A stretch of 64,000 nt of DNA, taken from Cellulosilyticum ruminicola JCM 14822. GTDB lineage: Bacteria > Bacillota > Clostridia > Lachnospirales > Cellulosilyticaceae. Where the stretch lies: the NCBI RefSeq assembly GCF_001311925.1, contig NZ_BBCG01000003.1, positions 28,681 to 92,680 of the forward strand, given 5' to 3'. The notes below the pieces were generated by a model. It did not search any database. It had not been told where the DNA came from and saw only the letters and a list, made by a program, of their open reading frames with translations. Shown here in pieces: positions 28,305 through 36,978 of the stretch. How positions within the stretch are numbered: position 1 is the stretch's first letter; every line of letters begins with the position of its first letter. A program made the translations under genes and the position numbers.

Positions 28305-28845
28305 AATCTTCGTTTTTATTTATTTGATTTGCCATCTGCTTAAGTTCTTGGCGATTATCATAAAGTGTGCGTAAAGTGTTTGTAATATCATATTCAAAAT
28401 TTTGCATATCCTGATGTACAGATTCTAAAGTATCTTTAAGTTGCTTCTCAGAACTTCTAAAAAGTTCTTCTGCATAATCTACGGCACCCATATGAATTTG
28501 TCTTGCATCCTCTTTAGCTGTCGCAATAATACTTTGCGCTTTTTCTCTTGCATAAAGTGTCACTTCATGCTGATCAATTAAGCTTGCTAATTTAGCATTT
28601 GCTTCATCTAAAATAATTTGAGCCTCAGTTCTAGCATCCGCTAAAATTTTATTACGCTCTTCCATAATGCGTTCAGATTGATAAAGTTCTGTTGGAAGTT
28701 TTAATCTAATCTCACCTAGAATTCCTAATGCTTGCTCTCTATCAATAGAGATTTTACCTGAAAGGAAACCTGTTTTTCCCTCCTCTATTAATTCATCTAA
28801 CTGATCTAATAACATTACAATCTCACCACATCTTGCATTCTCCAC
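28303..28845 (-). CDS. Coiled-coil ATP synthase-subunit-like protein of unknown function
   Basis: The 180-residue protein is charged and almost entirely helical. Residues about 50-130 have the heptad-like Ala/Glu/Lys-rich pattern seen in V-type ATPase peripheral stalk subunits (RNKILADARTEAQIILDEAN, AREKAQSIIATAKEDARQIH). Proteins of this kind are often encoded next to coaD in clostridia and are annotated only as ATPase-like. There is no membrane helix and no nucleotide motif. GTG 28845 has AAGAGGT upstream; an in-frame ATG at 28815 is an alternative. It lies five bases after coaD in the same operon. Function is unknown. Confidence 0.75.
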   Translation of the reverse strand: MENARCGEIVMLLDQLDELIEEGKTGFLSGKISIDREQALGILGEIRLKLPTELYQSERIMEERNKILADARTEAQIILDEANAKLASLIDQHEVTLYAREKAQSIIATAKEDARQIHMGAVDYAEELFRSSEKQLKDTLESVHQDMQNFEYDITNTLRTLYDNRQELKQMANQINKNED

Positions 28846-28850
28846 TTTAA

Positions 28851-29336
28851 TTACCTCTTATTCCATTTATTTTTTAACTGTTCTTCTACATAAGTAGGTA
28901 CAATCCCTTCTGGAAGTCTTTGAAATAAACTAAGTTCTCTTACACTGCTTGAACTTACAAAACGGTGTTCAGGTGCAGTTAGTAAAAAAATGGTTTCTAT
29001 ATCTAGCATAAGCTTCTTATTCATCTGTGCTAACTGCATCTCTGCTTCTAAGTCTACACCACTACGTAAGCCTCTAATAATCAAGTTGGTGTTTTTTGCC
29101 TTTGCATAATCTACAAGTAATCCTGAAAAACTATCAATCTCAACATTATCTAAATGACTTGTGACTGCGCTAAGCATTTCTTTTCTTTCATCTACTGTAA
29201 ATAAACCATTTCCCTTTTGATAATTGTAAAGTACGGCGACAATCAAAAAATCTACTTGTTTTGCTGCACGCTCAATAATATCTAAATGACCACAAGTAAC
29301 AGGGTCAAAACTACCTGGATAAATTCCTACTTTCAC
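28851..29336 (-). CDS. coaD: Phosphopantetheine adenylyltransferase
   Basis: This 161-residue enzyme makes dephospho-coenzyme A from 4'-phosphopantetheine and ATP, the fourth step of CoA synthesis. The nucleotidyltransferase signature is complete: GSFDPVTCGHLDIIERA near the N-terminus and SSSVRELSLF near residue 128, with IIRGLRSGVDLEAEMQLA between. The start is GTG at 29336 behind AGAGGT. It lies between rsmD and the coiled-coil gene with gaps of 4-5 bases, the usual rsmD-coaD arrangement. Confidence 0.97.
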   Translation of the reverse strand: MKVGIYPGSFDPVTCGHLDIIERAAKQVDFLIVAVLYNYQKGNGLFTVDERKEMLSAVTSHLDNVEIDSFSGLLVDYAKAKNTNLIIRGLRSGVDLEAEMQLAQMNKKLMLDIETIFLLTAPEHRFVSSSSVRELSLFQRLPEGIVPTYVEEQLKNKWNKR

Positions 29337-29340
29337 TTTT

Positions 29341-29883
29341 CTAACCTCTCTTCAAAAAGCTTAGTGTTGTAATACGATAATTCTTTTCTTTAAATAATAC
29401 CAAATTTTCTGGGTATTTTACAATACTATTTGTCCCGCTTTCTAAAATAATATACCCCTCTTCACTTAATAAATCATAGGCTACAATATTTTCAAGCACC
29501 TGGCTAATGGTTTCTAATGCATATGGTGGATCCATAAAAATAATATCAAATTTTTGACCTTTTAGTTGTTTTAAAGCATTATTCACATCACAGGCATATA
29601 TCTTCGCATCTACTGTAAGATGCGTTTTTTCTAAGTTTTGACGAATACACTTTAATGCACTTTCATTATGTTCAACAAGTACTGCACTTTCAGCACCACG
29701 ACTTAAACTTTCAATAGCCATAGCACCACTTCCACTAAATAAATCTAAAAAACGGCATCCTGGAATGTCAAAAGCAATCATATTAAAAATAGTTTCTTTA
29801 ATACGGTCTGTTGTCGGACGTGTATTCATGCCCTCTGGTGCTATTAAATTTGTTCCTCTACACTTTCCACTAATAACTCTCAT
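29341..29883 (-). CDS. rsmD: 16S rRNA (guanine966-N2)-methyltransferase
   Basis: The 180-residue protein has MRVISGKCRGTNL, the AdoMet motif FLDLFSGSGAMAIESLSRGA and the catalytic DPPYA of N2-guanine methyltransferases. It methylates G966 of 16S rRNA during 30S assembly. GAGGAGGCTAAA precedes the ATG. It is transcribed after recG and before coaD. Confidence 0.96.
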   Translation of the reverse strand: MRVISGKCRGTNLIAPEGMNTRPTTDRIKETIFNMIAFDIPGCRFLDLFSGSGAMAIESLSRGAESAVLVEHNESALKCIRQNLEKTHLTVDAKIYACDVNNALKQLKGQKFDIIFMDPPYALETISQVLENIVAYDLLSEEGYIILESGTNSIVKYPENLVLFKEKNYRITTLSFLKRG

Positions 29884-29927
29884 TTTAGCCTCCTCATTCT
29901 AGTTTAATCTATTTATTTTTTCTCTTT

Positions 29928-31991
29928 CTAGAGTGCATTATGCAATGACTCTTGATTTAAACGCCTCTTCATTTCATCTAATAGTTTATTATTCTCCTCA
30001 AAACTTAAAGATGGATCGATTTCTAATAATAACTTCACACATTTCTGTACTTCTTTTAATGCCTTGGCATCTGTATATAAGTTTGCAATCTTCATTTCAG
30101 GTAATCCATGTTGTTTTGTACCAAAGAATTCGCCAGGCCCACGTAATTTCAAGTCTGTTTCCGCAATAATGAACCCATCTGTACTTTCTTCCATGATTTG
30201 AAGACGTTTCTTTGTTACTTTACTTTTTGAATCACTGACTAAAATACAATAAGATTGATGCTTACCACGCCCTACACGTCCTCTTAATTGATGAAGCTGT
30301 GCAAGTCCAAAACGTTCTGCATTTTCAATCACAATAATTGTAGCATTTGGTACATTTACCCCTACTTCTACTACAGTTGTTGATACTAAAATTTTAATCT
30401 CACCACTGGCAAACTGTGTCATAATCATATTCTTTTCTTTAGGTTTCATTTTACCATGTAAGTACCCCATTGGGATATGTGGAAACTGTTCTACTTGTAA
30501 TTGAGCTGTATATTCAATAACATTTTTCAGCTCACTCATTTTCTCATTCTCTTCTACCATTGGACATATAATATAACATTGACGTCCTTCATGAACTTGT
30601 TTTTCAATAAAGCGATAAATACGTTCATGATAATTAGAGTCTACTGCATTAGTCTTAATTGGTTGACGGCCTGGTGGTAGTTCATCAATAATTGAAATAT
30701 CCATATCCCCATATAAAATAAGCGCCAATGTCCTTGGAATAGGTGTAGCTGTCATAACCATAACATCTGGTACAGTTCCCTTTTCAGTTAATTTTAAACG
30801 CTGTCTTACCCCAAAACGATGTTGTTCATCTGTAATAACAAGCCCCAAATTAGGCATTTCAACAGGATCTTCAATTAAAGCATGTGTTCCTACTAACACA
30901 TGTAATTCACCTGCTTTTGCTCTTGCAATAAGTTCTCTCTTTTGTTTAGCCGTTGTAGAACCTGTAATCAATCCTACTTCTATACCAAATGGTTCCATAA
31001 TCTCTTTTAAAAATTCATAATGTTGCACAACTAATACTTCTGTAGGTGCCATAAGCGCTCCTTGGAAGCCATCTTTTACAGCAATAAATAATGAAATCGC
31101 CGCAATAACAGTTTTCCCAGAACCTACATCACCTTGAATTAAACGATTCATAGCATAAGGGCTTTTCATATCACCTACAATCTCTCGCATCACACGTTTT
31201 TGTGCGTCTGTAAGTTCAAAAGGTAATGTTGCCATAAAATCACTCAATTCTTTTGTCACTTTATGTGATACCCCCAATAACTTTTTAGCAAAGTCTGCTT
31301 TGAGTTGATATAACGATAACTGTAACATAAATAATTCTTCGAAAACTAAACGCTTACGTGCTGCAAAGAAGCTTTCTGAATTACTTGGAAAATGAATTTG
31401 ATGAACAGCTTCACTCTTTGGTATTAAATCATATTGCTTACGGATATTCTCAGGAATAGGATCTACAATCTCTTCCTCCACAGCATCTAAACTTTGTAAA
31501 ATAAGTCCTCTAATCACTTTTTGCGAAAGTTTTTGTGTAGCTGGATAAATAGGTGTAATCTTAGCAACTTCTCCAATTTTATTTACATCTGTTACTTTTT
31601 GATATTCTGGTGAATCCATCTCTACCTTACCATACTGTCTTTTAATTTTTCCATACATTAAAAAACGTTCACCTACAGAAAATTTATTTTTCATATAAGC
31701 TTGTCCATAAAAAGTTACAAAGATACTGCCTGTTGCATCCTTTACACGAAAAGTTACTAATATATGATTGCCTTTACGTGTCACTTGAGGCGTTGAAGCA
31801 ACCACAACTAATATATTAATAGGTGTATCTAACTCCATTTCAACAAGTGGCGTAATTTTTCGCCTATCTTCATACTCTCTCGGATAATGTTCAATCATAT
31901 CCTGCAAAGTAAAAATTCCTAATTTATTTAGTTTACGTCCTACCTGTTCTCCCACACCTTTAAGTGCAGTAATAGAATCCCTTAATTGCAT
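29928..31991 (-). CDS. recG: ATP-dependent DNA helicase RecG
   Basis: The 687-residue helicase reverses stalled replication forks. It has an N-terminal wedge/OB domain (LDTPINILVVVASTP, VTFYGQAYMKNKF), the Walker A motif GDVGSGKT, the DEQHRFGVRQR box, TATPIPRTLAL, and the C-terminal helicase motifs LVSTTVVEVGVNVPNAT and QLRGRVGRG. Length is normal. AAGGAGGTGGCTT precedes the ATG. It lies downstream of fakA and is separated from it by a terminator. Confidence 0.97.
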   Translation of the reverse strand: MQLRDSITALKGVGEQVGRKLNKLGIFTLQDMIEHYPREYEDRRKITPLVEMELDTPINILVVVASTPQVTRKGNHILVTFRVKDATGSIFVTFYGQAYMKNKFSVGERFLMYGKIKRQYGKVEMDSPEYQKVTDVNKIGEVAKITPIYPATQKLSQKVIRGLILQSLDAVEEEIVDPIPENIRKQYDLIPKSEAVHQIHFPSNSESFFAARKRLVFEELFMLQLSLYQLKADFAKKLLGVSHKVTKELSDFMATLPFELTDAQKRVMREIVGDMKSPYAMNRLIQGDVGSGKTVIAAISLFIAVKDGFQGALMAPTEVLVVQHYEFLKEIMEPFGIEVGLITGSTTAKQKRELIARAKAGELHVLVGTHALIEDPVEMPNLGLVITDEQHRFGVRQRLKLTEKGTVPDVMVMTATPIPRTLALILYGDMDISIIDELPPGRQPIKTNAVDSNYHERIYRFIEKQVHEGRQCYIICPMVEENEKMSELKNVIEYTAQLQVEQFPHIPMGYLHGKMKPKEKNMIMTQFASGEIKILVSTTVVEVGVNVPNATIIVIENAERFGLAQLHQLRGRVGRGKHQSYCILVSDSKSKVTKKRLQIMEESTDGFIIAETDLKLRGPGEFFGTKQHGLPEMKIANLYTDAKALKEVQKCVKLLLEIDPSLSFEENNKLLDEMKRRLNQESLHNAL

Positions 31992-32042
31992 AAGCCACCT
32001 CCTTACAATTTAATAACATGATTATATTTTAAAAAATGTATT

Positions 32043-32082
32043 TAAAAAAGCCATTACACTAAAGTTTAGTGTAACAGCTCTT
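32043..32082 (-). terminator. Terminator after fakA
   Basis: TTACACTAAA (32054-32063) and TTTAGTGTAA (32065-32074) form the stem, and flanking AGC/GCT can extend it. On the minus strand it is followed by six T. Confidence 0.75.
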
Positions 32083-32095
32083 AACAAATTCATGC

Positions 32096-33751
32096 TTATT
32101 CCGCAGAAATCATGAAGTAATATACTGGTTGACCACCTGAATATAATTCAACGTCTGCATCTTCAAAAAATGCTTCAGCTTCCCTCTTGAATTCTTCTGC
32201 CACTTCTTCTGTAATGTCTTCACCGTAGTAAATTGTAATAACCTCTGCATTTTCTTTCATTGTTTTTAAAAGGTCTTTAAAAGTTTCTTTTAAATCCTTT
32301 TTATGCACAAGGATTTTACCTTCTAACATTCCTAAGTATTCACCTTCAACAATGCTTTCACCTTCTAAAGATGTATCTCTTACTGCCATTGTAATTTGAG
32401 CAGTCTGAACTTCACCAATAGCTTCATTCATTAATTCTACAACTTCATCAATATTTTCATTGCCATCTTGTGCAATCATAGCTGAAATACCTTGTGGAAT
32501 AGTTGTTGTACCAATAACTTGAACGTTAATTATTTCTTCAATAGTAGCTGCTTGTTGTGCTGCTAAAATAATATTTTTATTATTTGGAAGCACAACCACA
32601 TTCTTAGCATGACAGTCTTTTACTGCTTTTAAAATGTCTTCTGTACTCGGATTCATTGTTTGACCGCCAGTAATAACTTGATCTACACCAATGCTTGACA
32701 TAATCTCAGCAATGCCTTCGCCTGCTGCTACAGATACAAAACCAATTTCTTTTTGTGGTTCTTCTTTTATAACTGACTCAGCTTCACCTTCTGTAAAGAT
32801 TGAAGAATGCTGTTCACGCATATTTTCAATTTTTAAATTGTGTAATGAACCGAACTCCAATGCTTTTTGAAGTGCAAGTCCTGGATTATCTGTATGAACA
32901 TGTACTTTTACATACTCTTCATCAGATACAACAACAATGCTGTCACCGATACTTTCAAGATATGCTTTGAAATCAGCTTCTACATAGTTCGCACCTGCAT
33001 TTTTAGTTGCAATAAACTCTGTACAATAGCCAAATGTAATATCTTCTGTATTAAAGTTTTTAAGTGCGCTAAAAGCTTCATTTGGTGTTGTTTTAGTAGG
33101 TGTTTTAATCTCGATTTGAAGATCTTCACTAATAACTCGTGCTGCACCTTCTAAAATACAAAGTAATCCTTGACCACCTGCGTCAACTACTCCCGCTTCT
33201 TTTAATACAGGTAACATATCTGGTGTTTTATGAAGTGTTTCATAACCATGAGCAAGTACTTTACCAATAAATTCTTCTATATCCGTTGTCTCAAGACTTA
33301 CTTCTAAAGCTTTTGCTGCAACTTCACGTGCTACAGTTAAGATTGTCCCTTCTTTAGGTTTCATAACTGCTTTATAAGCAGTATCTACACCTTTTTGGAA
33401 TGCATTTGCAAGTACCACTGTATCTATAATTTCATTAGCTTCAACTGCTTCTGTAATGCCTTTTGAAAAACCACGAATAAGTTGTGAAAGGATAACCCCT
33501 GAGTTACCACGTGCACCTCTTAATGAACCTGTTGCTGCTGCTTTTGCCACCGCAATCATATCATTCCCATCTACCACTTCTACTTCTTTAGATGCTGATA
33601 AGATTGTAAGTGACATATTTGTTCCTGTATCGCCATCTGGTACAGGAAATACGTTCATTTCATTGACCATTTGTTTCTTTTCGTCAAGTAATTGTGCTCC
33701 TGCAATAAACATGGCCTGAAGCTTAGGAGCTTCTATCTTTTCATATTTCAC
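32096..33751 (-). CDS. fakA: Fatty acid kinase catalytic subunit FakA-like (DAK2 domain, YloV)
   Basis: I place the start at GTG 33751 (VKYEKIEAPKLQAMF) because GAGGAGGT lies seven bases before it; the product has 551 residues, close to Bacillus YloV. The N-terminal DAK2 domain carries the metal/nucleotide motifs NVFPVPDGDTGTNM and GARGNSGVILSQ plus VVDAGGQGLL. Middle and C-terminal domains follow (VHVHTDNPG, VLPNNKNIILAA). In other Firmicutes FakA phosphorylates fatty acids bound to FakB for phospholipid synthesis. It lies after the Asp23-family gene yloU, the usual pairing. Confidence 0.93.
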   Translation of the reverse strand: MKYEKIEAPKLQAMFIAGAQLLDEKKQMVNEMNVFPVPDGDTGTNMSLTILSASKEVEVVDGNDMIAVAKAAATGSLRGARGNSGVILSQLIRGFSKGITEAVEANEIIDTVVLANAFQKGVDTAYKAVMKPKEGTILTVAREVAAKALEVSLETTDIEEFIGKVLAHGYETLHKTPDMLPVLKEAGVVDAGGQGLLCILEGAARVISEDLQIEIKTPTKTTPNEAFSALKNFNTEDITFGYCTEFIATKNAGANYVEADFKAYLESIGDSIVVVSDEEYVKVHVHTDNPGLALQKALEFGSLHNLKIENMREQHSSIFTEGEAESVIKEEPQKEIGFVSVAAGEGIAEIMSSIGVDQVITGGQTMNPSTEDILKAVKDCHAKNVVVLPNNKNIILAAQQAATIEEIINVQVIGTTTIPQGISAMIAQDGNENIDEVVELMNEAIGEVQTAQITMAVRDTSLEGESIVEGEYLGMLEGKILVHKKDLKETFKDLLKTMKENAEVITIYYGEDITEEVAEEFKREAEAFFEDADVELYSGGQPVYYFMISAE

Positions 33752-33794
33752 TTTTTTTACCTCCTCAAACCCAAAGGTTCTCTTTACCAATTTA

Positions 33795-34151
33795 TTATTT
33801 ATCTACTCTAACACCTTCGATAAATACTTTTATACTTTCTACTTCAATGCCTAAAGCATCTTTTACTTTGTATTTAACTGTACTCATTAAATTATCTGCT
33901 ACAGCAGAAATCTTTGTACCATATTCTACAATAATATGAAAATCAATATTTGCTTTATTTTCATTTAAACGTACTGCAATCCCACGAGATAAGTTCTCAC
34001 CTTTTAAAAGATGTACAATCCCATCTTTTACATTACGAGATGCCATACCTACTATACCATAACATTCCATAGCTGTCATGCCACTAATTTGTGCAATAAC
34101 TTCTTCATTTATAATGATATTACCATATTCACTTGAAAATTTACTTGGCAT
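33795..34151 (-). CDS. yloU: Asp23/Gls24 family envelope stress response protein (YloU)
   Basis: The 118-residue protein matches the Asp23 family: GNIIINEEVIAQISGMTAME, CYGIVGMA, then VRLNENKANIDFHIIVEYGT and INVFIEGV-like VKVFIEGVRVD at the end. These are abundant cytoplasmic or membrane-associated proteins linked to alkaline and envelope stress. AGGAGG precedes the ATG. It is the first gene of the yloU-fakA unit and diverges from rpmB, as in Bacillus. Confidence 0.94.
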   Translation of the reverse strand: MPSKFSSEYGNIIINEEVIAQISGMTAMECYGIVGMASRNVKDGIVHLLKGENLSRGIAVRLNENKANIDFHIIVEYGTKISAVADNLMSTVKYKVKDALGIEVESIKVFIEGVRVDK

Positions 34152-34205
34152 ATTAACAAACCTCCTAATTGGTTTTATATTGTCATATATAAGATTTTTA
34201 ATATT

Positions 34206-34234
34206 ATTATAGCATAACTTGTATTTTTAATAAA
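34206..34234 (-). promoter_or_regulatory. Probable sigma-A promoter of yloU-fakA
   Basis: On the minus strand TTTATT (34229-34234) and a perfect TATAAT (34206-34211) are 17 bases apart. The -35 is weak. Confidence 0.5.
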
Positions 34235-34293
34235 GGCTTTATGCATTTTAGCTACCTTATTTTGGTTTTCCAAAAATAATCTTAAAACATTAC

Positions 34294-34322
34294 TTGAATT
34301 CTATAAAATAATCTGTTACAAT
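34294..34322 (+). promoter_or_regulatory. Sigma-A promoter of rpmB
   Basis: TTGAAT (34294-34299) and TACAAT (34317-34322) are exactly 17 bases apart, 42 bases upstream of the rpmB ATG. Confidence 0.7.
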
Positions 34323-34364
34323 AAATCGTGTTATGTCACGGATTAATATAAGGAGGTGCTCAAA

Positions 34365-34550
34365 ATGGCAAAATGCGAAATCTGTTCTAAAGACGTACAT
34401 TTCGGTATCAAAGTTAGCCACTCTCATAGAAGATCTAACAAAATGTGGAAATCTAACGTAAGAAAAGTTAGAGTTAACCAAAACGGAGCTGTTAAAACAA
34501 TGAACGTATGTACTCGTTGTTTACGTTCTAACTTAGTATCACGTGCTTAA
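34365..34550 (+). CDS. rpmB: 50S ribosomal protein L28
   Basis: ATG 34365 is chosen because AGGAGG lies eight bases upstream; the product has 61 residues. It is a zinc-type L28 with CEIC near the start and CTRC near the end, and the typical basic core SHSHRRSNKMWKSNVRKVRV. It is part of the large subunit. It has its own promoter and terminator and diverges from yloU. Confidence 0.97.
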   Translation: MAKCEICSKDVHFGIKVSHSHRRSNKMWKSNVRKVRVNQNGAVKTMNVCTRCLRSNLVSRA

Positions 34551-34580
34551 TTTGATAGTAAGTATATATTTATAAAAATT

Positions 34581-34607
34581 GGACATCCATTGTGGGTGTC
34601 CTTTTTT
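34581..34607 (+). terminator. Terminator after rpmB
   Basis: GGACATCC (34581-34588) pairs with GGGTGTCC (34594-34601, with one G-T pair) and is followed by six T. Confidence 0.88.
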
Positions 34608-34707
34608 ATTTTATCCATTTTTATGTTTTTTATACACAGAAGGAGTTCTCCCTTTTCTGCAACTTATCTTATTAAAAAATATATTGTACTACATGATTAT
34701 ATAATGG

Positions 34708-34746
34708 AAAAAGGTAGTGTTACTCATTAAGTATCACTACCTTTTT
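34708..34746. terminator. Terminator after thiN
   Basis: AAAAAGGTAGTG (34708-34719) pairs perfectly over 12 bases with CACTACCTTTTT (34735-34746). It closes the long minus-strand cluster that ends with thiN at 34775. Confidence 0.85.
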
Positions 34747-34774
34747 AAGGCTTTCGCTTTGTTAAACGTACTTT

Positions 34775-35407
34775 TTAATCGTTTGCTAAAATAACTAATA
34801 GAAATCCTGCTTTTACTTTAATTATAGCTTTTGAACTTGTCATATAATTACTTACACCTATTGAACTTCCAACCCATAATGTATCTTCTGATAAACTATA
34901 GGCAAGACCTATTGTAGATATTCCCTCTACTTTTTCACTAAAAGGAATCAAACTCACTAACTGTCCTATTTGCCCCTTTAGCTCAATCATATTATCTACA
35001 AGCATTACTGTATTTTTCTCATTCATAAGTGTCACTTTTACCCCTTGTTTTAAAGCACTATAAAGTAAATGAACGTTGCCTAATGTATGATCAAGCCTTG
35101 ATCCCACAGCACCCCAAATAACTACTTCAGTAGCACCTTCCTCGATAGCATAACGTAACGCAAGCTCTGTATCAGTTTCATCTTTATGAGTTGAAAAACG
35201 ATGTATTGGAACGTTTAAGTCTTCATAATACATAAGATCTAACATATTCGTACTGTCAAAATCCCCCACAATAAGGTGAGGGATTAGATTAAGTTTGCGG
35301 CAATGCTTCATACCAGCATCTGCACAAATGATATAGTCATATGTATCTGCATTTTTGCAAAAGCTATAGTCACCATAACCACCATTTGTTAAAATTAAGA
35401 TCTTCAT
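34775..35407 (-). CDS. thiN: Thiamine diphosphokinase
   Basis: The 210-residue enzyme makes thiamine diphosphate from thiamine and ATP. Landmarks are ICADAGMKHCRKLNLIPHLI, VGDFDS, the Asp-rich THKDETDTELALRYA and WGAVGSRLDHTLGN. It follows rpe by three bases, the common Firmicutes order rsgA-rpe-thiN. GAGGCATAATGC precedes the ATG. Confidence 0.95.
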   Translation of the reverse strand: MKILILTNGGYGDYSFCKNADTYDYIICADAGMKHCRKLNLIPHLIVGDFDSTNMLDLMYYEDLNVPIHRFSTHKDETDTELALRYAIEEGATEVVIWGAVGSRLDHTLGNVHLLYSALKQGVKVTLMNEKNTVMLVDNMIELKGQIGQLVSLIPFSEKVEGISTIGLAYSLSEDTLWVGSSIGVSNYMTSSKAIIKVKAGFLLVILAND

Positions 35408-35410
35408 GCA

Positions 35411-36070
35411 TTATGCCTCATATTTTTCAAAGACTTTCATAAATGCAGCCGCACTGCTAGTTGCATCTTTACCATCATATACAGAAGATCCAGCTACAAG
35501 TAAATTTGCACCTGCATCAATAATACTTTCTACGTTATTAAGCGTTACACCACCATCAACTTCAATAAGAATATCTCTTCCTTTTGTCATTTCACGTACT
35601 TGTTTAAGTTTTTCTAAAGTATATGGAATGAATTTTTGTCCACCAAATCCAGGATTAACTGACATGATGAGTACAAGGTCTAAATCTTCAATAATAGGTT
35701 CTAGAAAACTTACAGGTGTTCCCGGATTAAGAGCCACTCCTGCTTTCATCCCTAAGTCATGAATAAGTTGAATTGTACGGTGAATATGCTTTGTTGCTTC
35801 TAAATGAACTGTCACATAATCTGCTCCAGCTTTAGCAAAATCCTCTAAATAACGGTCTGGTTCTTCAATCATAAGATGTACATCCATAATACCTATAATA
35901 TGTTTACGTAAGCTTTTTGCAATAGGTGCACCTAAAGTAATATTAGGTACAAATTGTCCATCCATAACATCTACATGAATATATTTTGCACCACCTTTTT
36001 GTACTGCTTCGATTTCTGCTTGTAAATTAGCAAAATCTGATGCTAATATTGAAGGACTTAAGTTTATCAT
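35411..36070 (-). CDS. rpe: Ribulose-phosphate 3-epimerase
   Basis: The 219-residue TIM-barrel enzyme interconverts ribulose-5-phosphate and xylulose-5-phosphate in the pentose phosphate pathway. Motifs are SPSILASDFANL, HVDVMDGQFVPNITLG (catalytic His and Asp), VHLEA, LIMSVNPGFGGQKFI and EVDGGVTLNN. It is four bases downstream of rsgA and upstream of thiN in the same operon. Confidence 0.97.
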   Translation of the reverse strand: MINLSPSILASDFANLQAEIEAVQKGGAKYIHVDVMDGQFVPNITLGAPIAKSLRKHIIGIMDVHLMIEEPDRYLEDFAKAGADYVTVHLEATKHIHRTIQLIHDLGMKAGVALNPGTPVSFLEPIIEDLDLVLIMSVNPGFGGQKFIPYTLEKLKQVREMTKGRDILIEVDGGVTLNNVESIIDAGANLLVAGSSVYDGKDATSSAAAFMKVFEKYEA

Positions 36071-36074
36071 TTTT

Positions 36075-36968
36075 CTACCATCTCCTTGTGTCTTTTAACT
36101 GTTTATAATAAGTCATATAACTGTTATAACGTTCCTTAGAAATTTCACCAGCTTCTAAAGCTGCTTTTACATTACAATCTGGTTCGTGAGTATGTGTACA
36201 TCCCGAAAACTTGCAAGTGCCTTCATACTCTTTAAACTCAATAAAATAATGTTTTAAATCTTCTGCCTCAATACCATCTAATTGAAGTGAAGTAAATCCT
36301 GGTGTATCCAATACAAATCCCCCACCTGTTAATGGCATAAGTTCAACATGTCTTGTTGTATGTTTTCCTCTTTTAATTTTTTCACTTACTTCGCCAGTTT
36401 CAAGGGTAAAACTTTCCTCAATTGTATTTAACAATGTAGACTTACCTACTCCTGAAGGTCCAGCAAAAACTGTCGTTTTATCTTTAAGTTTAGGCATTAA
36501 AATATCTGTATTAAGTTTTTCTCTAGCGGATAAACAAATTACTTCATATCCTACCTTTATATAGCGATCAACAATATATTGATAACTTTCAGAATTATCT
36601 TCATCAATTTTATTAAGCACAATATAAGGCTTAATATGCTCACGTTCAATATGAATTAGAAAGCGATCTAATAAATCTAGGTGAATTTGTGGGTAAGTAA
36701 CTGAAAATACTACCATTGCTTGATCCACATTAGACACTGGTGGACGAATTAAACTGTTTGTTCTTGGAAGAATTTCTTCAATCGTTCCTTCTAAAAAACG
36801 GTCTGTTGAATTTTCTTCTTGTTTTAAACTTATCATTACTCGGTCACCAATTAATGGTGTCATATTCGCCTTTCTAAATTTTCCTCTTGCTTTGCATTCA
36901 TAAATTATTTGGTCTGATTCTACATAGTAAAATCCTGCAATTCCTTTAATAATAGTACCTTGTACCAT
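36075..36968 (-). CDS. rsgA: Ribosome small subunit GTPase RsgA
   Basis: The 297-residue protein is a circularly permuted GTPase that assists late 30S maturation. It has an N-terminal OB domain, then NKID (G4) before GPSGVGKSTLLN (G1) and DTPGFTSL (G3), and a C-terminal zinc knuckle with Cys and His in CKFSGCTHTHEPDC. TTAAGGAGAAAGAT precedes the ATG. It follows the kinase gene prkC, the typical order. Confidence 0.97.
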   Translation of the reverse strand: MVQGTIIKGIAGFYYVESDQIIYECKARGKFRKANMTPLIGDRVMISLKQEENSTDRFLEGTIEEILPRTNSLIRPPVSNVDQAMVVFSVTYPQIHLDLLDRFLIHIEREHIKPYIVLNKIDEDNSESYQYIVDRYIKVGYEVICLSAREKLNTDILMPKLKDKTTVFAGPSGVGKSTLLNTIEESFTLETGEVSEKIKRGKHTTRHVELMPLTGGGFVLDTPGFTSLQLDGIEAEDLKHYFIEFKEYEGTCKFSGCTHTHEPDCNVKAALEAGEISKERYNSYMTYYKQLKDTRRW

Positions 36969-36978
36969 ATCTTTCTCC